NCBI GenBank assembly: GCA_942493305.1
Contig: OW818686.1
Coordinates: 3,286,001-3,350,000, forward strand
Direction of reading: 5' to 3'
DNA length: 64,000 nt
DNA from: UBA7672 sp030824255
GTDB taxonomy: Bacteria > Pseudomonadota > Alphaproteobacteria > Caulobacterales > Hyphomonadaceae
Shown here: positions 8,700 through 17,068 of the stretch, piece by piece
Numbering within the stretch: the stretch's first letter is position 1
Layout: the number at the start of each line of letters is the position of its first letter
Translations under genes and position numbers: made by a program
Notes under the pieces: model-generated
What the model saw: the letters and a program-made list of their open reading frames with translations, nothing else
Databases searched by the model: none
What the model was told of the DNA's origin: nothing

Positions 8700-9131
8700 C
8701 TAGTGGAACGCCAGCACGGCAAACAAGGTGGCAAGCATCGCCGAGATGCCGGCCATGGGACCGAGGCGGGGCAGGCGGGCTGCGGCCTCTGCGTCTCCGC
8801 GTTTGATCCTGGCGTATGTTGAATGGATCAGAACAGTGGCGACTGTCAGCGTCGCCACAAACGCCAGCTTGATCCAGAACATCAGCGGCATCGCCGCAAA
8901 AGCAAGATTGTACTTCACGCCCAGCAGCAGCACGCCCGTGACCAGCAACACGATCAGCCCGACCATGGAAGCGGTGGCCAGCGCAGGGCCGACTCCGCGA
9001 ACAACGGCGCTTTGCTCATCCGGCAGGCTGTAAGCGTATCGCATGACGATCGTGCTTCCGAGGCCGCCGCCAGCGCCCATCATCAGTCCGACGAAGTGCG
9101 CAAACAGCAGGATGTCCTGCATCACAGGCAT
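8700..9131 (-). CDS. Small four-helix inner-membrane protein
   Basis: A 143-residue protein with four transmembrane helices (about 7-27, 50-72, 78-98 and 122-141). The first helix contains HFVG and a GAGGGLGS turn, reminiscent of DUF2269/CopD-like small membrane proteins with a histidine in helix 1, but I cannot name a family. Start at ATG 9129-9131, with a second in-frame ATG three codons later. It sits 22 bases downstream of the lipoprotein gene 9154-9588 on the same strand, so the two may be co-transcribed. It converges on lysS. Confidence 0.7.
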   Translation of the reverse strand: MPVMQDILLFAHFVGLMMGAGGGLGSTIVMRYAYSLPDEQSAVVRGVGPALATASMVGLIVLLVTGVLLLGVKYNLAFAAMPLMFWIKLAFVATLTVATVLIHSTYARIKRGDAEAAARLPRLGPMAGISAMLATLFAVLAFH

Positions 9132-9153
9132 GGAGCGTCCCCCAATAGATGGT

Positions 9154-9588
9154 TCAGGTGGTCATCGGGCAGCGGACAAGTTCCACCACCTCAGCGTCGT
9201 TGATCGTGACGCGCATCTGAAGCTGGCTCGGACCGACGCGGAAGAACATGAAGTCCTGGCTCTGCTGTCCATCAGACAGGCAGCGCGCGCTGGCAGACCA
9301 TCCCTTTCCAGCGTTGCCGCCGGATGCAAACACACGCTCGAAAACGCAGAACCGCTCCCGCCTCGCGCCCATCCGGTGTTCTTCGATGGTCCAGATCTGT
9401 TTCTGGTCGTTGCAGGCGTCGGATGAGGCAGCCCATTCGCCTGCATAAGCTGGCGGTTCGCTGCCGGTTTCCGCGCGGAAGGCATCCGGGTTGGATGGAG
9501 CTTCGGCTGCGGGTGCCGGCTCATCATTCACCGGCGCTTCGCACGCGGCGACAAGCGCAAGAGCAGCAATGGCAATCAGGCGACGCAC
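9154..9588 (-). CDS. Putative lipoprotein
   Basis: A 144-residue protein with a type II signal peptide (hydrophobic 5-15, lipobox VAAC, Cys 16), then a Pro/Ala/Glu-rich linker to about residue 45, then a compact domain beginning GEWA with four Cys that could form disulphides. The domain ends in a TINDAEVVELVRC strand. The layout (GxWA.....C, then EEHRMG, ERFCVF) suggests a small beta-rich periplasmic domain. I do not recognise it. Probably co-transcribed with 8700-9131. Confidence 0.7.
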   Translation of the reverse strand: MRRLIAIAALALVAACEAPVNDEPAPAAEAPSNPDAFRAETGSEPPAYAGEWAASSDACNDQKQIWTIEEHRMGARRERFCVFERVFASGGNAGKGWSASARCLSDGQQSQDFMFFRVGPSQLQMRVTINDAEVVELVRCPMTT

Positions 9589-9690
9589 GGGTCAAAAATC
9601 CTCGTATCCGGCAGTAAGCGCCTCAGTTTGAGCCATTGCGCAAGTGGAAAGCTCTGCGCATCATGCGATTTCCGGTCTGGAGATTCCTTC

Positions 9691-10476
9691 TTGCGCGCTC
9701 TTTTCGGCGCCTCGGAACGTCTAATCGCCGCGCTGGTCGCGGCCGCGACTTTTTCCCTGCCGGCCTTCGCTCACCCGACATCACCTGAGCTCGCCGAAAA
9801 GTTCGCGCGTGGGGAGTATCTCGCCGCCGCAACCGCCGCAGAGTCGGGCGCCGGCGCAGACGACTTGGCGTTCGCCGCACGTTCACTCCTGGCGCATTGC
9901 ATGACGGGAACGGCAACTCCGGATGCTGGTTTGCTGGAGCGGGCGACACGGGACGCGGAGGCGGCCCTGAAGATCGACCCGGCGCATGAGGAGGGGCGGC
10001 TGCAGCTTGCAATCGCCCTGTCGCTTAAGAGCCGGGATATGGACGCGACGGCGGCGTGGAATGCAGGCTATGGCGAGAAGGGCAAGAAGCTGGCGGAGGG
10101 CGTGCTGAAAACCGATCCCGGCAATTTCTACGCTCATGGCTTTCTGGCTGTCTGGAACCTCGAAGTTGAACGGCGTGGCGGCGGCATGGGAGCATGGATG
10201 ATGGGCGCCAGCCTCGATGCAGCGCGGAAGCATTATGAGAGCGCGCGTGCGCTCGCCCCCGACGACGTTGGCATTCACTGGCAATACGCGCGGGCGCTGG
10301 CGTCGCTGGATCTCAAGGGGCGGCTGAAGGAAGTGAATGAGGCGCTGGGCCGCGCAATCGGCTCTGTCGCCACTGATCATGTCGAGCAGGTCATGCAGGC
10401 GCGTGCGAAGCAGCTTTCAGCGGCGGTCGTCGAGGACCGTGACACGGCCCAGCAACTCGCCCGTTCCCTGCTGTGA
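9691..10476 (+). CDS. Secreted TPR-like protein
   Basis: About 261 residues. The frame is open from TTG 9628, but TTG 9691 has a GGAG eight bases upstream and directly begins a signal peptide (hydrophobic 10-25, likely cleavage after AFA), so it is preferred. The mature part has helical repeats of the TPR kind: GLLERATRDAEAALKIDP, LAEGVLKTDPGNFYAHGF and HYESARALAPDD, each placing an A-L-x-x-x-P pattern. TPR domains bind partner proteins; no partner is obvious here. A GCCACG/CGTGGC hairpin at 10483-10497 follows the stop codon without a T run. Confidence 0.65.
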   Translation: MRALFGASERLIAALVAAATFSLPAFAHPTSPELAEKFARGEYLAAATAAESGAGADDLAFAARSLLAHCMTGTATPDAGLLERATRDAEAALKIDPAHEEGRLQLAIALSLKSRDMDATAAWNAGYGEKGKKLAEGVLKTDPGNFYAHGFLAVWNLEVERRGGGMGAWMMGASLDAARKHYESARALAPDDVGIHWQYARALASLDLKGRLKEVNEALGRAIGSVATDHVEQVMQARAKQLSAAVVEDRDTAQQLARSLL

Positions 10477-10569
10477 ACGACCGCCACGGGGCGTGGCCGG
10501 GATCCGATTGGCTGCGGCGTGCGGTTTGTGGTCGCCAGCCTTCTCGCGCTGAAACGGGGTTGAAGCGGC

Positions 10570-11298
10570 TTACTGTGCGGGAGCGGCTGGCGGCGTCTGC
10601 AGCGCCGGCCCTGTGAACTCGGTCTCGATCTCGAATTCAACCTCGTCGGAAACGCCCATGGTTGAGCCGGGCGCGGGGATGCCGAAGGCGATACCGAAGT
10701 CCGAGCGTTTGAGCACGCCGTGCGCGGAGAAGCCTACACGAGCGGCCGGATCCTGCGGATGGCCCTCATACCCGCCGTTGAATGTGGCGTGGACGACGAC
10801 TGGTTTGGTGATGCCCTTGATGGTGAGATTGCCGGTGATGTCGGCTGTGGCGGGGCCGGTCTTGCTCAGGCTTGTCGACTCGAAAATCAGCTGTGGCGTG
10901 ATTGCCGCGCCTAGCCACTGGTCCCCGAGCAGCTCTTCAAGGAAGCCCGCGGGCGGTGTGGGAATGGCCAGTGAAGACAGGTCAACCACGGCTTTCACTG
11001 ATGCGGTCTCGGGATTGGCGGGATCGAGCTTGAGGTCGGCGGTGAAGGTGCGGAACTGGGACGTGTAGGTCGAGAAGCCCAGATGGTTGACCTTGAAGGT
11101 CAGGCTCGCGTGGTAGGGGTCGAGCGTGTAGTCGCCGGCTGGAAGTTTCGAGACGTCGGGCGCGGCGGGAGCGGGAGCTGTTGCCTCGGCCACCGGCGTC
11201 GGGGACTTGGCGTCCGGTGCGGTGTCGCCGCCAGAGCATGCGCCTAGCAACACCGCTGATGCTGCGATCAAGGTTCCGGTGCGTGCGATGGTCTTCAT
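10570..11298 (-). CDS. YceI-family lipoprotein
   Basis: YceI proteins are lipocalin-like periplasmic proteins that bind polyisoprenoid or similar amphiphiles. The 242-residue protein has a type II signal peptide with lipobox LGAC (Cys 21), a Pro/Ala/Thr-rich spacer to about residue 55, then the YceI domain: YTLDPYHASLTFKV, HLGFSTYTSQFR, IKGITKPVVV and FSAHGVLKRSDFGI. This order matches the family well. Start ATG 11296-11298 is immediately before the signal peptide. Single gene. A YceI domain on a lipoprotein anchor rather than freely periplasmic is a modest variation. Confidence 0.92.
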   Translation of the reverse strand: MKTIARTGTLIAASAVLLGACSGGDTAPDAKSPTPVAEATAPAPAAPDVSKLPAGDYTLDPYHASLTFKVNHLGFSTYTSQFRTFTADLKLDPANPETASVKAVVDLSSLAIPTPPAGFLEELLGDQWLGAAITPQLIFESTSLSKTGPATADITGNLTIKGITKPVVVHATFNGGYEGHPQDPAARVGFSAHGVLKRSDFGIAFGIPAPGSTMGVSDEVEFEIETEFTGPALQTPPAAPAQ

Positions 11299-11379
11299 GA
11301 GTATTTCCCCGATTTGCTGCACCTGACCGTGCTTTCGTATCAAGAACGACTGACGCGGGGCCAGCCCTACACGAAGCGC

Positions 11380-11410
11380 AAAAAATTCCCCCGGGTTGGA
11401 CCCGAGGGAA
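11380..11410 (-). terminator. Rho-independent terminator of gene 11438-11830
   Basis: Read on the minus strand, 11410 down to 11386 forms an 11-position stem with one C/A mismatch and a three-base loop (arms 11386-11396 and 11400-11410), followed by six T residues (A run 11380-11385 on the plus strand). It lies 27 bases after the stop of the membrane protein gene 11438-11830. Confidence 0.85.
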
Positions 11411-11437
11411 CGAGGTGAGACGGCGAGCCGCGAGAGA

Positions 11438-11830
11438 TCAGGCCATCGCGCGTCCGCGGCGCAGGCCCATGACCTGCAGCTCTGCAAAGACAAGGACAGT
11501 TGCAGCCTGGGCGCAAACGAACACTTGGCCGAGCAGGGTCGGCGCAAAGGTGGGACCGAACGCGACGTAGAGGCTGGCCGCGACCCAGGCGAAGTTGACG
11601 GCGATGATGGCCGGGATAACGCCGGCCGGGGCCTTATTGGCGCGCGCGATCAGTCCCAGCGCGGCAACGAAGGGGATCAGTGTGACGCCAGCCCAGAACA
11701 GCAGGCCGGAAGGGAGGCCGAGGAGGCTGTGGGTGAGGTCTGCTCCACCAATCATCACGAGGCCGGCGGCGCCGCTGAGGACCGCATCGGCGATCAGGAC
11801 TTTGCGGAGGAAGGGGGTGAGGGTCTGCAT
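11438..11830 (-). CDS. Small four-helix inner-membrane protein
   Basis: About 130 residues with four transmembrane segments (roughly 10-28, 40-58, 70-92 and 100-118) and an RRGR basic end, so an inner-membrane protein with an inside C-terminus. ATG 11828-11830 has AAGGAG eight bases upstream on the minus strand and is chosen over an in-frame start 14 codons earlier. It is transcribed away from the MmyB-type regulator gene 11948-12757, the classic arrangement for a regulator and its target, and has its own terminator at 11380-11410. Function unknown. Confidence 0.72.
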   Translation of the reverse strand: MQTLTPFLRKVLIADAVLSGAAGLVMIGGADLTHSLLGLPSGLLFWAGVTLIPFVAALGLIARANKAPAGVIPAIIAVNFAWVAASLYVAFGPTFAPTLLGQVFVCAQAATVLVFAELQVMGLRRGRAMA

Positions 11831-11947
11831 GATCTGGCTCCTTGCGATCTGGCGTTCCGATGGGATCAACATGGCGGGGGCCGGGAGGGCTGGCGATTAC
11901 GCGGGAGGTAATGGAATGGCGGCGCGAGGGCGGGTATCCATTCGTGC

Positions 11948-12757
11948 ATGGCACAGCAAATCGCATCCGCACCGGCCCCGCGCGTGGGAGAGCTTATCAA
12001 GGACTGGCGTTCGCGAAGGCGTAAGAGCCAGCTCGACCTCGCGCTGGAGGCCGGGATATCGCAGCGCCACCTGAGCTTCGTGGAGAGCGGGCGCTCCTCG
12101 CCGTCGCGCGACATGGTGGAGATGCTTTGCGAGCATCTGGAGCTGCCGCTCAGAGAGCGCAATATGGTGCTCCTGTCGGCCGGGTATGCGCCAGCTTACT
12201 CGGAAAGAAAGCTGTCCGATCCGTCAATGGCGGCCGCAAGGGCCGCCGTGGAGTTGGTGCTGAAAGCGCATGAACCGAACCCCGCGCTGGCGATGGATCG
12301 CTGGTGGACGCTGGTGATGACCAATGCGGCGGTGGCGCCGATGCTTGGGCTGGTGGAGGATGCGTCGCTGCTGCAGGGCGATGTGAATGTGCTGCGGTTG
12401 TCACTGCATCCGGGCGGGTTGGCAAAGCACATCGTGAATCTTGGTATGTGGAAGGCGCATGTGCTGTGGCGGCTCGGCCAGCAGATACATGCTACGCATG
12501 ATGCGCGGTTGATCGCGCTTGAGCGGGAACTGACGACTTACCCCGCGCCGCCGTCGCCGAAGCGTGAACGCAACGAGGCGGATGCTATTGCGCTTAACTT
12601 CGAGCTCCGCGTGGGCGACGACATCCTGTCGTTCATCACCACGACCACCATTTTCGGCACGCCGGCCGATGTGACGCTTTCGGAGCTGGCGGTCGAGGCG
12701 TTCTTTCCGGCCAATCCGCAGACCGCGATGATCGTGAAGGCGATGGTGGCGGGATAA
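11948..12757 (+). CDS. XRE-family transcriptional regulator with MmyB-type ligand domain
   Basis: DNA-binding regulator of the MmyB/ClgR-like group. An N-terminal helix-turn-helix (about residues 14-70) shows SQLDLALEAGISQRHLSFVE, with the recognition helix in ISQRHLSFVESGRSSPS. The C-terminal MmyB domain (about 95-265) contains NAAVAPMLG and LRLSLHPGGL, PAS-like ligand-sensing in this family. 269 residues is normal. It is divergent from the membrane protein gene 11438-11830 with about 117 bases between the starts, so that gene is the most likely regulated target. Ligand unknown. Confidence 0.9.
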   Translation: MAQQIASAPAPRVGELIKDWRSRRRKSQLDLALEAGISQRHLSFVESGRSSPSRDMVEMLCEHLELPLRERNMVLLSAGYAPAYSERKLSDPSMAAARAAVELVLKAHEPNPALAMDRWWTLVMTNAAVAPMLGLVEDASLLQGDVNVLRLSLHPGGLAKHIVNLGMWKAHVLWRLGQQIHATHDARLIALERELTTYPAPPSPKRERNEADAIALNFELRVGDDILSFITTTTIFGTPADVTLSELAVEAFFPANPQTAMIVKAMVAG

Positions 12758-12760
12758 CCG

Positions 12761-13381
12761 CTACTGGCTCGCCCAGAGGATGCGCCCCATCCACGAGAGC
12801 TCGCTGCGCGCCAGTTCACGCGGGCCGTATTTGGGGTTCAATGACAGGAGCTCGATCGTCCGCTCTGTCTGTCGGCCGAGGACCTTGGCCAGAACTTCAC
12901 CCTCGCGCGTGCGCACGACGACGCGGTCGCCACGTCGAACAGTTGCATCGGGCGCAACCACGATCCGGTCGCCGCTGCGGTAGACCGGCTCCATCGAGTC
13001 GCCGCTGATCTCCAACGCGTAGACGGTTTCGGTTTCCAGGCCGGGGAACCGTACCTCCTCCCACCCATTGCCGATCGGAAATCCGGCATCGTCGAAATAG
13101 CCGTCGCTGCCTGCCTTCGCAAAACCCAGCAAGGGCGCAGTGTGGCCCTGCCGCCGGCCCTCGGCCAGCGCCGCGAAATCTTCCAGCGACGCGCCGACGG
13201 CTGTCAGAACCTTTGCCAGGCTTTCGGTGGACAGCCAGCGCGTATCGCCATCGCTTGTTGTCCGCTTGGACTTGTTGAAGGCGGTCGGGTCCAGGCCCGC
13301 CTTGCGCGCAAGACCCGACGGAGAAAGCCCCTCGCGCGCTGCCAAGGCGTCGATCGCTTTCCAGATATCCGTATGACGCAT
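12761..13381 (-). CDS. LexA/CI-like S24 repressor with helix-turn-helix
   Basis: A 206-residue repressor: N-terminal helix-turn-helix (about residues 5-70, with GLSPSGLARKAGLDPTAF) and a C-terminal S24 self-cleaving protease domain. The catalytic pair is visible as Ser129 in SGDSMEP and Lys166 in VLAKVLG. An Ala90-Gly91 pair in the FAKAGS segment sits at LexA-like distance upstream and is the likely self-cleavage site. Such proteins are de-repressed when RecA filaments trigger cleavage, although some family members do not cleave. There are no phage genes around it, so it is probably a chromosomal stress regulator. Two operator-like palindromes lie directly upstream of its start, suggesting autorepression. 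Confidence 0.9.
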   Translation of the reverse strand: MRHTDIWKAIDALAAREGLSPSGLARKAGLDPTAFNKSKRTTSDGDTRWLSTESLAKVLTAVGASLEDFAALAEGRRQGHTAPLLGFAKAGSDGYFDDAGFPIGNGWEEVRFPGLETETVYALEISGDSMEPVYRSGDRIVVAPDATVRRGDRVVVRTREGEVLAKVLGRQTERTIELLSLNPKYGPRELARSELSWMGRILWASQ

Positions 13382-13393
13382 GGATTCGATCCG

Positions 13394-13409
13394 TAGGACG
13401 GGAATCCTC
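13394..13409. promoter_or_regulatory. Operator-like inverted repeat, proximal copy
   Basis: TAGGAC-GGGA-ATCCTC: six-base arms with one imperfect pair at the outside and one at the inside, and a four-base spacer. It lies 13 bases upstream of the S24 repressor start codon and has the same 6-4-6 geometry as the perfect copy at 13414-13429. Presumed lower-affinity autoregulatory site. Confidence 0.55.
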
Positions 13410-13413
13410 GTTA

Positions 13414-13429
13414 TAGGATAATAATCCTA
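13414..13429. promoter_or_regulatory. Operator-like inverted repeat, distal perfect copy
   Basis: TAGGAT-AATA-ATCCTA, perfect six-base arms. Its centre is exactly 20 bases from that of the copy at 13394-13409, two helical turns, so two repressor dimers could bind the same DNA face. On the minus strand it lies between a TTGCGA-like -35 and a TATAAC -10, the expected position for a repressor site. Confidence 0.65.
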
Positions 13430-13644
13430 ATCGCAATGCCTGTTGGATCGTCCGGGGTGCCTGAAAGCAATGCCCACAAATATCGCTAAACAGGCTCAAG
13501 ATACAGAAATTGTAAGGAATTTTGATCTTTTGCGGTCCCGGTGGTCAAGCGAATCTGTTGAATGCGAGGGCCAAGTATCGCTAAGAAAAGCTCCCCGCGC
13601 CGGGGACACCGGCGTCGTACACGGCTGTCCTGGCCGCGGAGTCG

Positions 13645-14949
13645 ATGGAACTCTTTATCCTTGTTCTACTCATCCTTCTGAACGGCGTGTTTGCGCTGTC
13701 GGAGATGGCAATCGTTTCCTCACGTCGTCCGCGCCTCAAGGCGATGGCTGACAAGGGCAATCGCGGAGCGAAACTCGCGCTGAAGCTTCTGGAGGATCCC
13801 TCCAGGATGCTATCCACGGTGCAGATCGGCATCACGGGTATCGGCGTCATCGCAGGCGCGTATGGCGCAACATCCCTGGCGGATGACCTGACCCCTGTGG
13901 TGTCGTCCTGGCATCCGGTGATGGTCGAGCATGCAGGCACCATCGCCTTCACCCTGGTCATCCTGTTCACGACCTTCCTGCAGCTCGTACTGGGTGAGTT
14001 GATACCGAAGCGTCTGGCGCTGGCGGCGCCGGAGGCTCTGGCTTCGTATTTCGCCCCCATGATGGCGATGATCGCCGTGGGCGCATCGCCTCTGGTTGCC
14101 GTCCTGCGCGCGTCGACCGAAGGGATAATCCGTCTCCTTGGCCTGCACCGTACGCGGCAAGAAGACGTAACCGAAGAAGAACTCCAGTCGCTGATCGCGG
14201 AAGGCGAGAAAGCCGGCGTGATCGAGGAGGGCGAGCGGGAGATGATCCAGAGCGTGATGCGCCTCGGGGACCGATCGGTGAAGACGATCATGACGCCACG
14301 CACCGATGTCGTGTGGCTTGATCCGGAAATGAGCAAGGAAGACCTGCTCAAGGAAATCAAAGACAGCGGACATTCTCGCTTCCCAGTGGCGCAAGGTGAT
14401 GCCGACGACATCATCGGGATCGTGCAGACCAAGGAATTGTTCGGCCACCTTGCGAATACAGGTCAGATTGACCTGCGCACCGTGATGCATCCGCCCCTTT
14501 TCGTGCCCGAGACAATGCCTGTGCTGCGGCTGCTCGAATCCATGCGCGGCAATCCTGTACGCATGGTGATCGTCTCGGACGAGTATGGCGGCGTGTTGGG
14601 CCTGGTCACTGCGGCTGACTTGCTCGAGTCGATCGCGGGTGATGATGCGCTGAGCCATGACGAAGGGCTGTCCCCGCCGGTCAAACGCGAAGATGGCAGC
14701 TGGCTGGTCGATGGCATGACGCCGGTGGATGAGTTCGAGGAACTGGTTGGCGTGCGCGGCCTGAACGAAAATGACAGCTATTCAACCGTCGCTGGCTTTG
14801 TGATGCACCTGCTGCGTGCGGTTCCCAAGGAAGGCGACAGGACGGAGTTCGGCCTGCTCGGTTTTGAAGTCATCGACATGGATGGCCGTCGCATCGACAA
14901 GGTGCTGGTGCGAAAAGCCGACCCGATCGATGACGATCCAAGCGGCTGA
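13645..14949 (+). CDS. Hemolysin/CorC-CNNM family CBS-domain membrane protein
   Basis: A 434-residue inner-membrane protein of the CNNM/HlyC-CorC family, linked to divalent-cation transport. Domains in order: DUF21 transmembrane region (about 1-190, helices at 1-20, 60-85, 95-125 and 135-150, with the GELIPKRLA motif), a CBS pair (about 215-335, with IMTPRTDV and SRFPV), and the C-terminal CorC_HlyC domain (350-430, with WLVDGMTPVDEFEE). The family name hemolysin is historical; toxicity is not implied. ATG 13645 starts right at the first transmembrane helix. Single gene, following the S24 repressor promoter region divergently. Confidence 0.93.
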   Translation: MELFILVLLILLNGVFALSEMAIVSSRRPRLKAMADKGNRGAKLALKLLEDPSRMLSTVQIGITGIGVIAGAYGATSLADDLTPVVSSWHPVMVEHAGTIAFTLVILFTTFLQLVLGELIPKRLALAAPEALASYFAPMMAMIAVGASPLVAVLRASTEGIIRLLGLHRTRQEDVTEEELQSLIAEGEKAGVIEEGEREMIQSVMRLGDRSVKTIMTPRTDVVWLDPEMSKEDLLKEIKDSGHSRFPVAQGDADDIIGIVQTKELFGHLANTGQIDLRTVMHPPLFVPETMPVLRLLESMRGNPVRMVIVSDEYGGVLGLVTAADLLESIAGDDALSHDEGLSPPVKREDGSWLVDGMTPVDEFEELVGVRGLNENDSYSTVAGFVMHLLRAVPKEGDRTEFGLLGFEVIDMDGRRIDKVLVRKADPIDDDPSG

Positions 14950-14987
14950 CGCCAGGCAGAGTGTCACGAGAGCTCTTCGCGGCGGCT

Positions 14988-16010
14988 CTAGACTTCGACG
15001 CCCGCGCGCTTGAGGCCGAGCGTGACAATCTTGTTGAGCAGGTCGGAGTAGCTGATGCTGGCGTGCTGGGCCGCCTGCGCGAACTCCTGGCTCTCGGCGA
15101 TCTCCGGGTTCGGGTTCGCTTCGATGAAATACGGCACATTGTCCTTCGAGAGGCGGAAGTCGATCCGGCAATAGCCGTCCAATTCCAGCGTGTGGCAGAT
15201 GCGCTTTGCCAGCGTGCGGATCTTGGTGACGACATTCGCGGGCAGGTTTTCCGCAGGCCCTTGAAGGATGCCGCGCTTCTCCTGATAGATCGGGTCGTGC
15301 TTCACCTTCTCGGTGGCGATGGCATGCGAGCCCTCGGCCAGGTTCGAGAAGCTCAGCTCCCACACTGGCAGAACCTGCAACCGGTCATTTCCGAGGCAGC
15401 CGACATAGATCTCGCGTCCTTCGATGAATTCTTCGGCGATCGCGGGTGTGTTGAGGCGCTTGTGAATAAAAGCAACGCGCTCGGCAAGCTTTTCATCGGT
15501 GTCGACGATAGAGGCCTGCGCGATGCCGAGCGAAGCGTCTTCCCACAGGCTCTTAACGATGAGCGGAAATTTGAGGCGGGCTGGGCGGCGCACTTTCATG
15601 CCCATCGGGAAAACCGCGAACGCGGGCACCGGCACGCGGTGATACTTGAGCAGCTTCTTCGAAAGGTCCTTACCCCGAGCGAGCATCAGGCCTCGCGGGT
15701 TGCAGCCAGTATATGGCACGCGCAGCAGCTCAAGCAGGCCAACCACGTTCTGCGCATAGAGGGTTTCGCCGTGAAATTCCTCAAGCAGATTGAAGACGAT
15801 GTTGGGCTTCCAGTTTTCAACCGCGTCGCGGATCGGCGCCAACTCGGTCTGGACGCCGAGCATGCTGACCTCATGGCCAGCGTCACGAAGCGTCTTCATG
15901 ACGTCGTATTCAGTCTTCCAGACATAGGCTTCTTCTTCCGACAGCTCCGCCATGTTGTCGGGAGGCACCAGATCAGGGTGCGCCAGGATCAGAATGCGAA
16001 GGGGTGTCAT
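14988..16010 (-). CDS. ATP-grasp ligase, D-Ala-D-Ala-ligase-like
   Basis: About 340 residues of the ATP-grasp superfamily, which joins a carboxylate to an amine or thiol with ATP. It opens with a Rossmann-like strand (RILILAHPDLVPPD), and the central and C-terminal parts carry FPLIVKSLWEDASLGI (phosphate and Lys region, about 140-155), EEFIEGREIYVG, and the Mg-binding end RIDFRLSKDNVPYFIEANPNPE (about 290-311). The fold resembles D-Ala-D-Ala ligase, but the substrate is unknown. ATG 16008-16010 overlaps the TGA of the upstream metallopeptidase-like gene (ATGA), so the two are translationally coupled and probably one functional unit. Confidence 0.82.
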   Translation of the reverse strand: MTPLRILILAHPDLVPPDNMAELSEEEAYVWKTEYDVMKTLRDAGHEVSMLGVQTELAPIRDAVENWKPNIVFNLLEEFHGETLYAQNVVGLLELLRVPYTGCNPRGLMLARGKDLSKKLLKYHRVPVPAFAVFPMGMKVRRPARLKFPLIVKSLWEDASLGIAQASIVDTDEKLAERVAFIHKRLNTPAIAEEFIEGREIYVGCLGNDRLQVLPVWELSFSNLAEGSHAIATEKVKHDPIYQEKRGILQGPAENLPANVVTKIRTLAKRICHTLELDGYCRIDFRLSKDNVPYFIEANPNPEIAESQEFAQAAQHASISYSDLLNKIVTLGLKRAGVEV

Positions 16011-17068
16011 ACGGCAAACCACTGACGCCGTGAGGCGTGAAGCTGGTGGGCGACCTTGTTGTTCAGCAGACGGACCATTGCGTTGCGCAGCTCATACTCG
16101 CGGCCAGGCGCGCGCAGTTTGAGCGCGCGGGCGCGGCTGATCAACTGGTCGATCGTGTTGTCCAATGCTAGCTGGAACGCGCCGGAGACGCGCCATGCGG
16201 ATTCGCGGATGCGGACGCGGTTGCTGCGGAGGAAGGCGGAGGCGGTGGGGCGGTGGGAGTGGCGGGGGTCGTTGGAGAAGATGCGGAGGAGGTCGCGGTC
16301 GTAGCGCGTATCCGTGTCGACCGCGTAGTAGGCGAGCTTCTGGTCGTAATGTTCGGCCAGCGTACGGTTCAAGCGGCCCACGGGATCAACCACCATGCGG
16401 CGTGTGAGGCCAGCTTTCGTGCTCGCCATGTCGGCCATCAGGTTGTCGACGAATTCCAGCTTGGCGAGCGCTCCCGGCCATTCAGCGTATTTTGCGCGCC
16501 AGCTGGAGCGCGGCGTCAGCCAGACAGCAAATGTCTCGGCGAAATCCTCGTCCGGGTGGCTCTGGGCATACCAGCGCGGCAAGTGTTGCACGTGGTTATG
16601 GCTGGTGGGGTTCGGGCGATAGCTTTCGGGATAGGGCGTCGATGAGCGGCCGAACGTCTCCTGCCACTTGCGGCGGCGATGCAGGGCGTAGGCATGCTGG
16701 ACGATATGGCCGGCCTCGTGCCGCAGGATCTGCATGCACTCGCGGCGCGTGCCGCCCTCGACCTGCTTGAACATCTTGCGCTCAAGGCGCGCGAGGCGGG
16801 GGTGGGCAAGGTAGAACGGGATGGCGATGCCGGGCGTTGTGTCCGGACTGAACCATTCGTCGGAAATCCAGGCGTGGGCCTGAACGAGGCCGCGGCGCTT
16901 CAGTTCGCTGTTGAGGTCGGTGACGCAGCCCTGAATCCAGGTGCCCTCGATGGACACATGCAGATCCTTGAGCCGCATCTGGAGCAGCTCCTTGTCCGGG
17001 AGATACGACCACCAAGGCTGCCGAGACTTTGTCTTCATTGACCAGAGGGTCCCGCCGGAATCGCCCAT
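16007..17068 (-). CDS. Putative zinc metallopeptidase-like protein
   Basis: About 353 residues. A zinc-binding HExxH motif, HEAGH, lies at about 117-121, and a downstream Glu sits in the DEDFAETF segment at about 173-180, the arrangement of gluzincin-like proteases. No signal peptide or membrane helix, so cytoplasmic. Start at ATG 17066-17068 preceded by a GGGGAG motif; another ATG at 17036-17038 is possible. It is translationally coupled to the ATP-grasp ligase downstream. A hydrolase beside a ligase could imply a peptide made and then trimmed, but this is speculation. It belongs to a putative zinc-binding family with no known substrate. Confidence 0.75.
   Translation of the reverse strand: MGDSGGTLWSMKTKSRQPWWSYLPDKELLQMRLKDLHVSIEGTWIQGCVTDLNSELKRRGLVQAHAWISDEWFSPDTTPGIAIPFYLAHPRLARLERKMFKQVEGGTRRECMQILRHEAGHIVQHAYALHRRRKWQETFGRSSTPYPESYRPNPTSHNHVQHLPRWYAQSHPDEDFAETFAVWLTPRSSWRAKYAEWPGALAKLEFVDNLMADMASTKAGLTRRMVVDPVGRLNRTLAEHYDQKLAYYAVDTDTRYDRDLLRIFSNDPRHSHRPTASAFLRSNRVRIRESAWRVSGAFQLALDNTIDQLISRARALKLRAPGREYELRNAMVRLLNNKVAHQLHASRRQWFAV

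Noticed and set aside
10477..10569. GCCACG/CGTGGC hairpin after the TPR-like gene
   Set aside because: There is no T run, so it is not called a terminator.
12761..13381. Prophage remnant signalled by an S24 repressor
   Set aside because: No integrase, excisionase, structural or attachment-site features flank the gene; neighbours are housekeeping genes.
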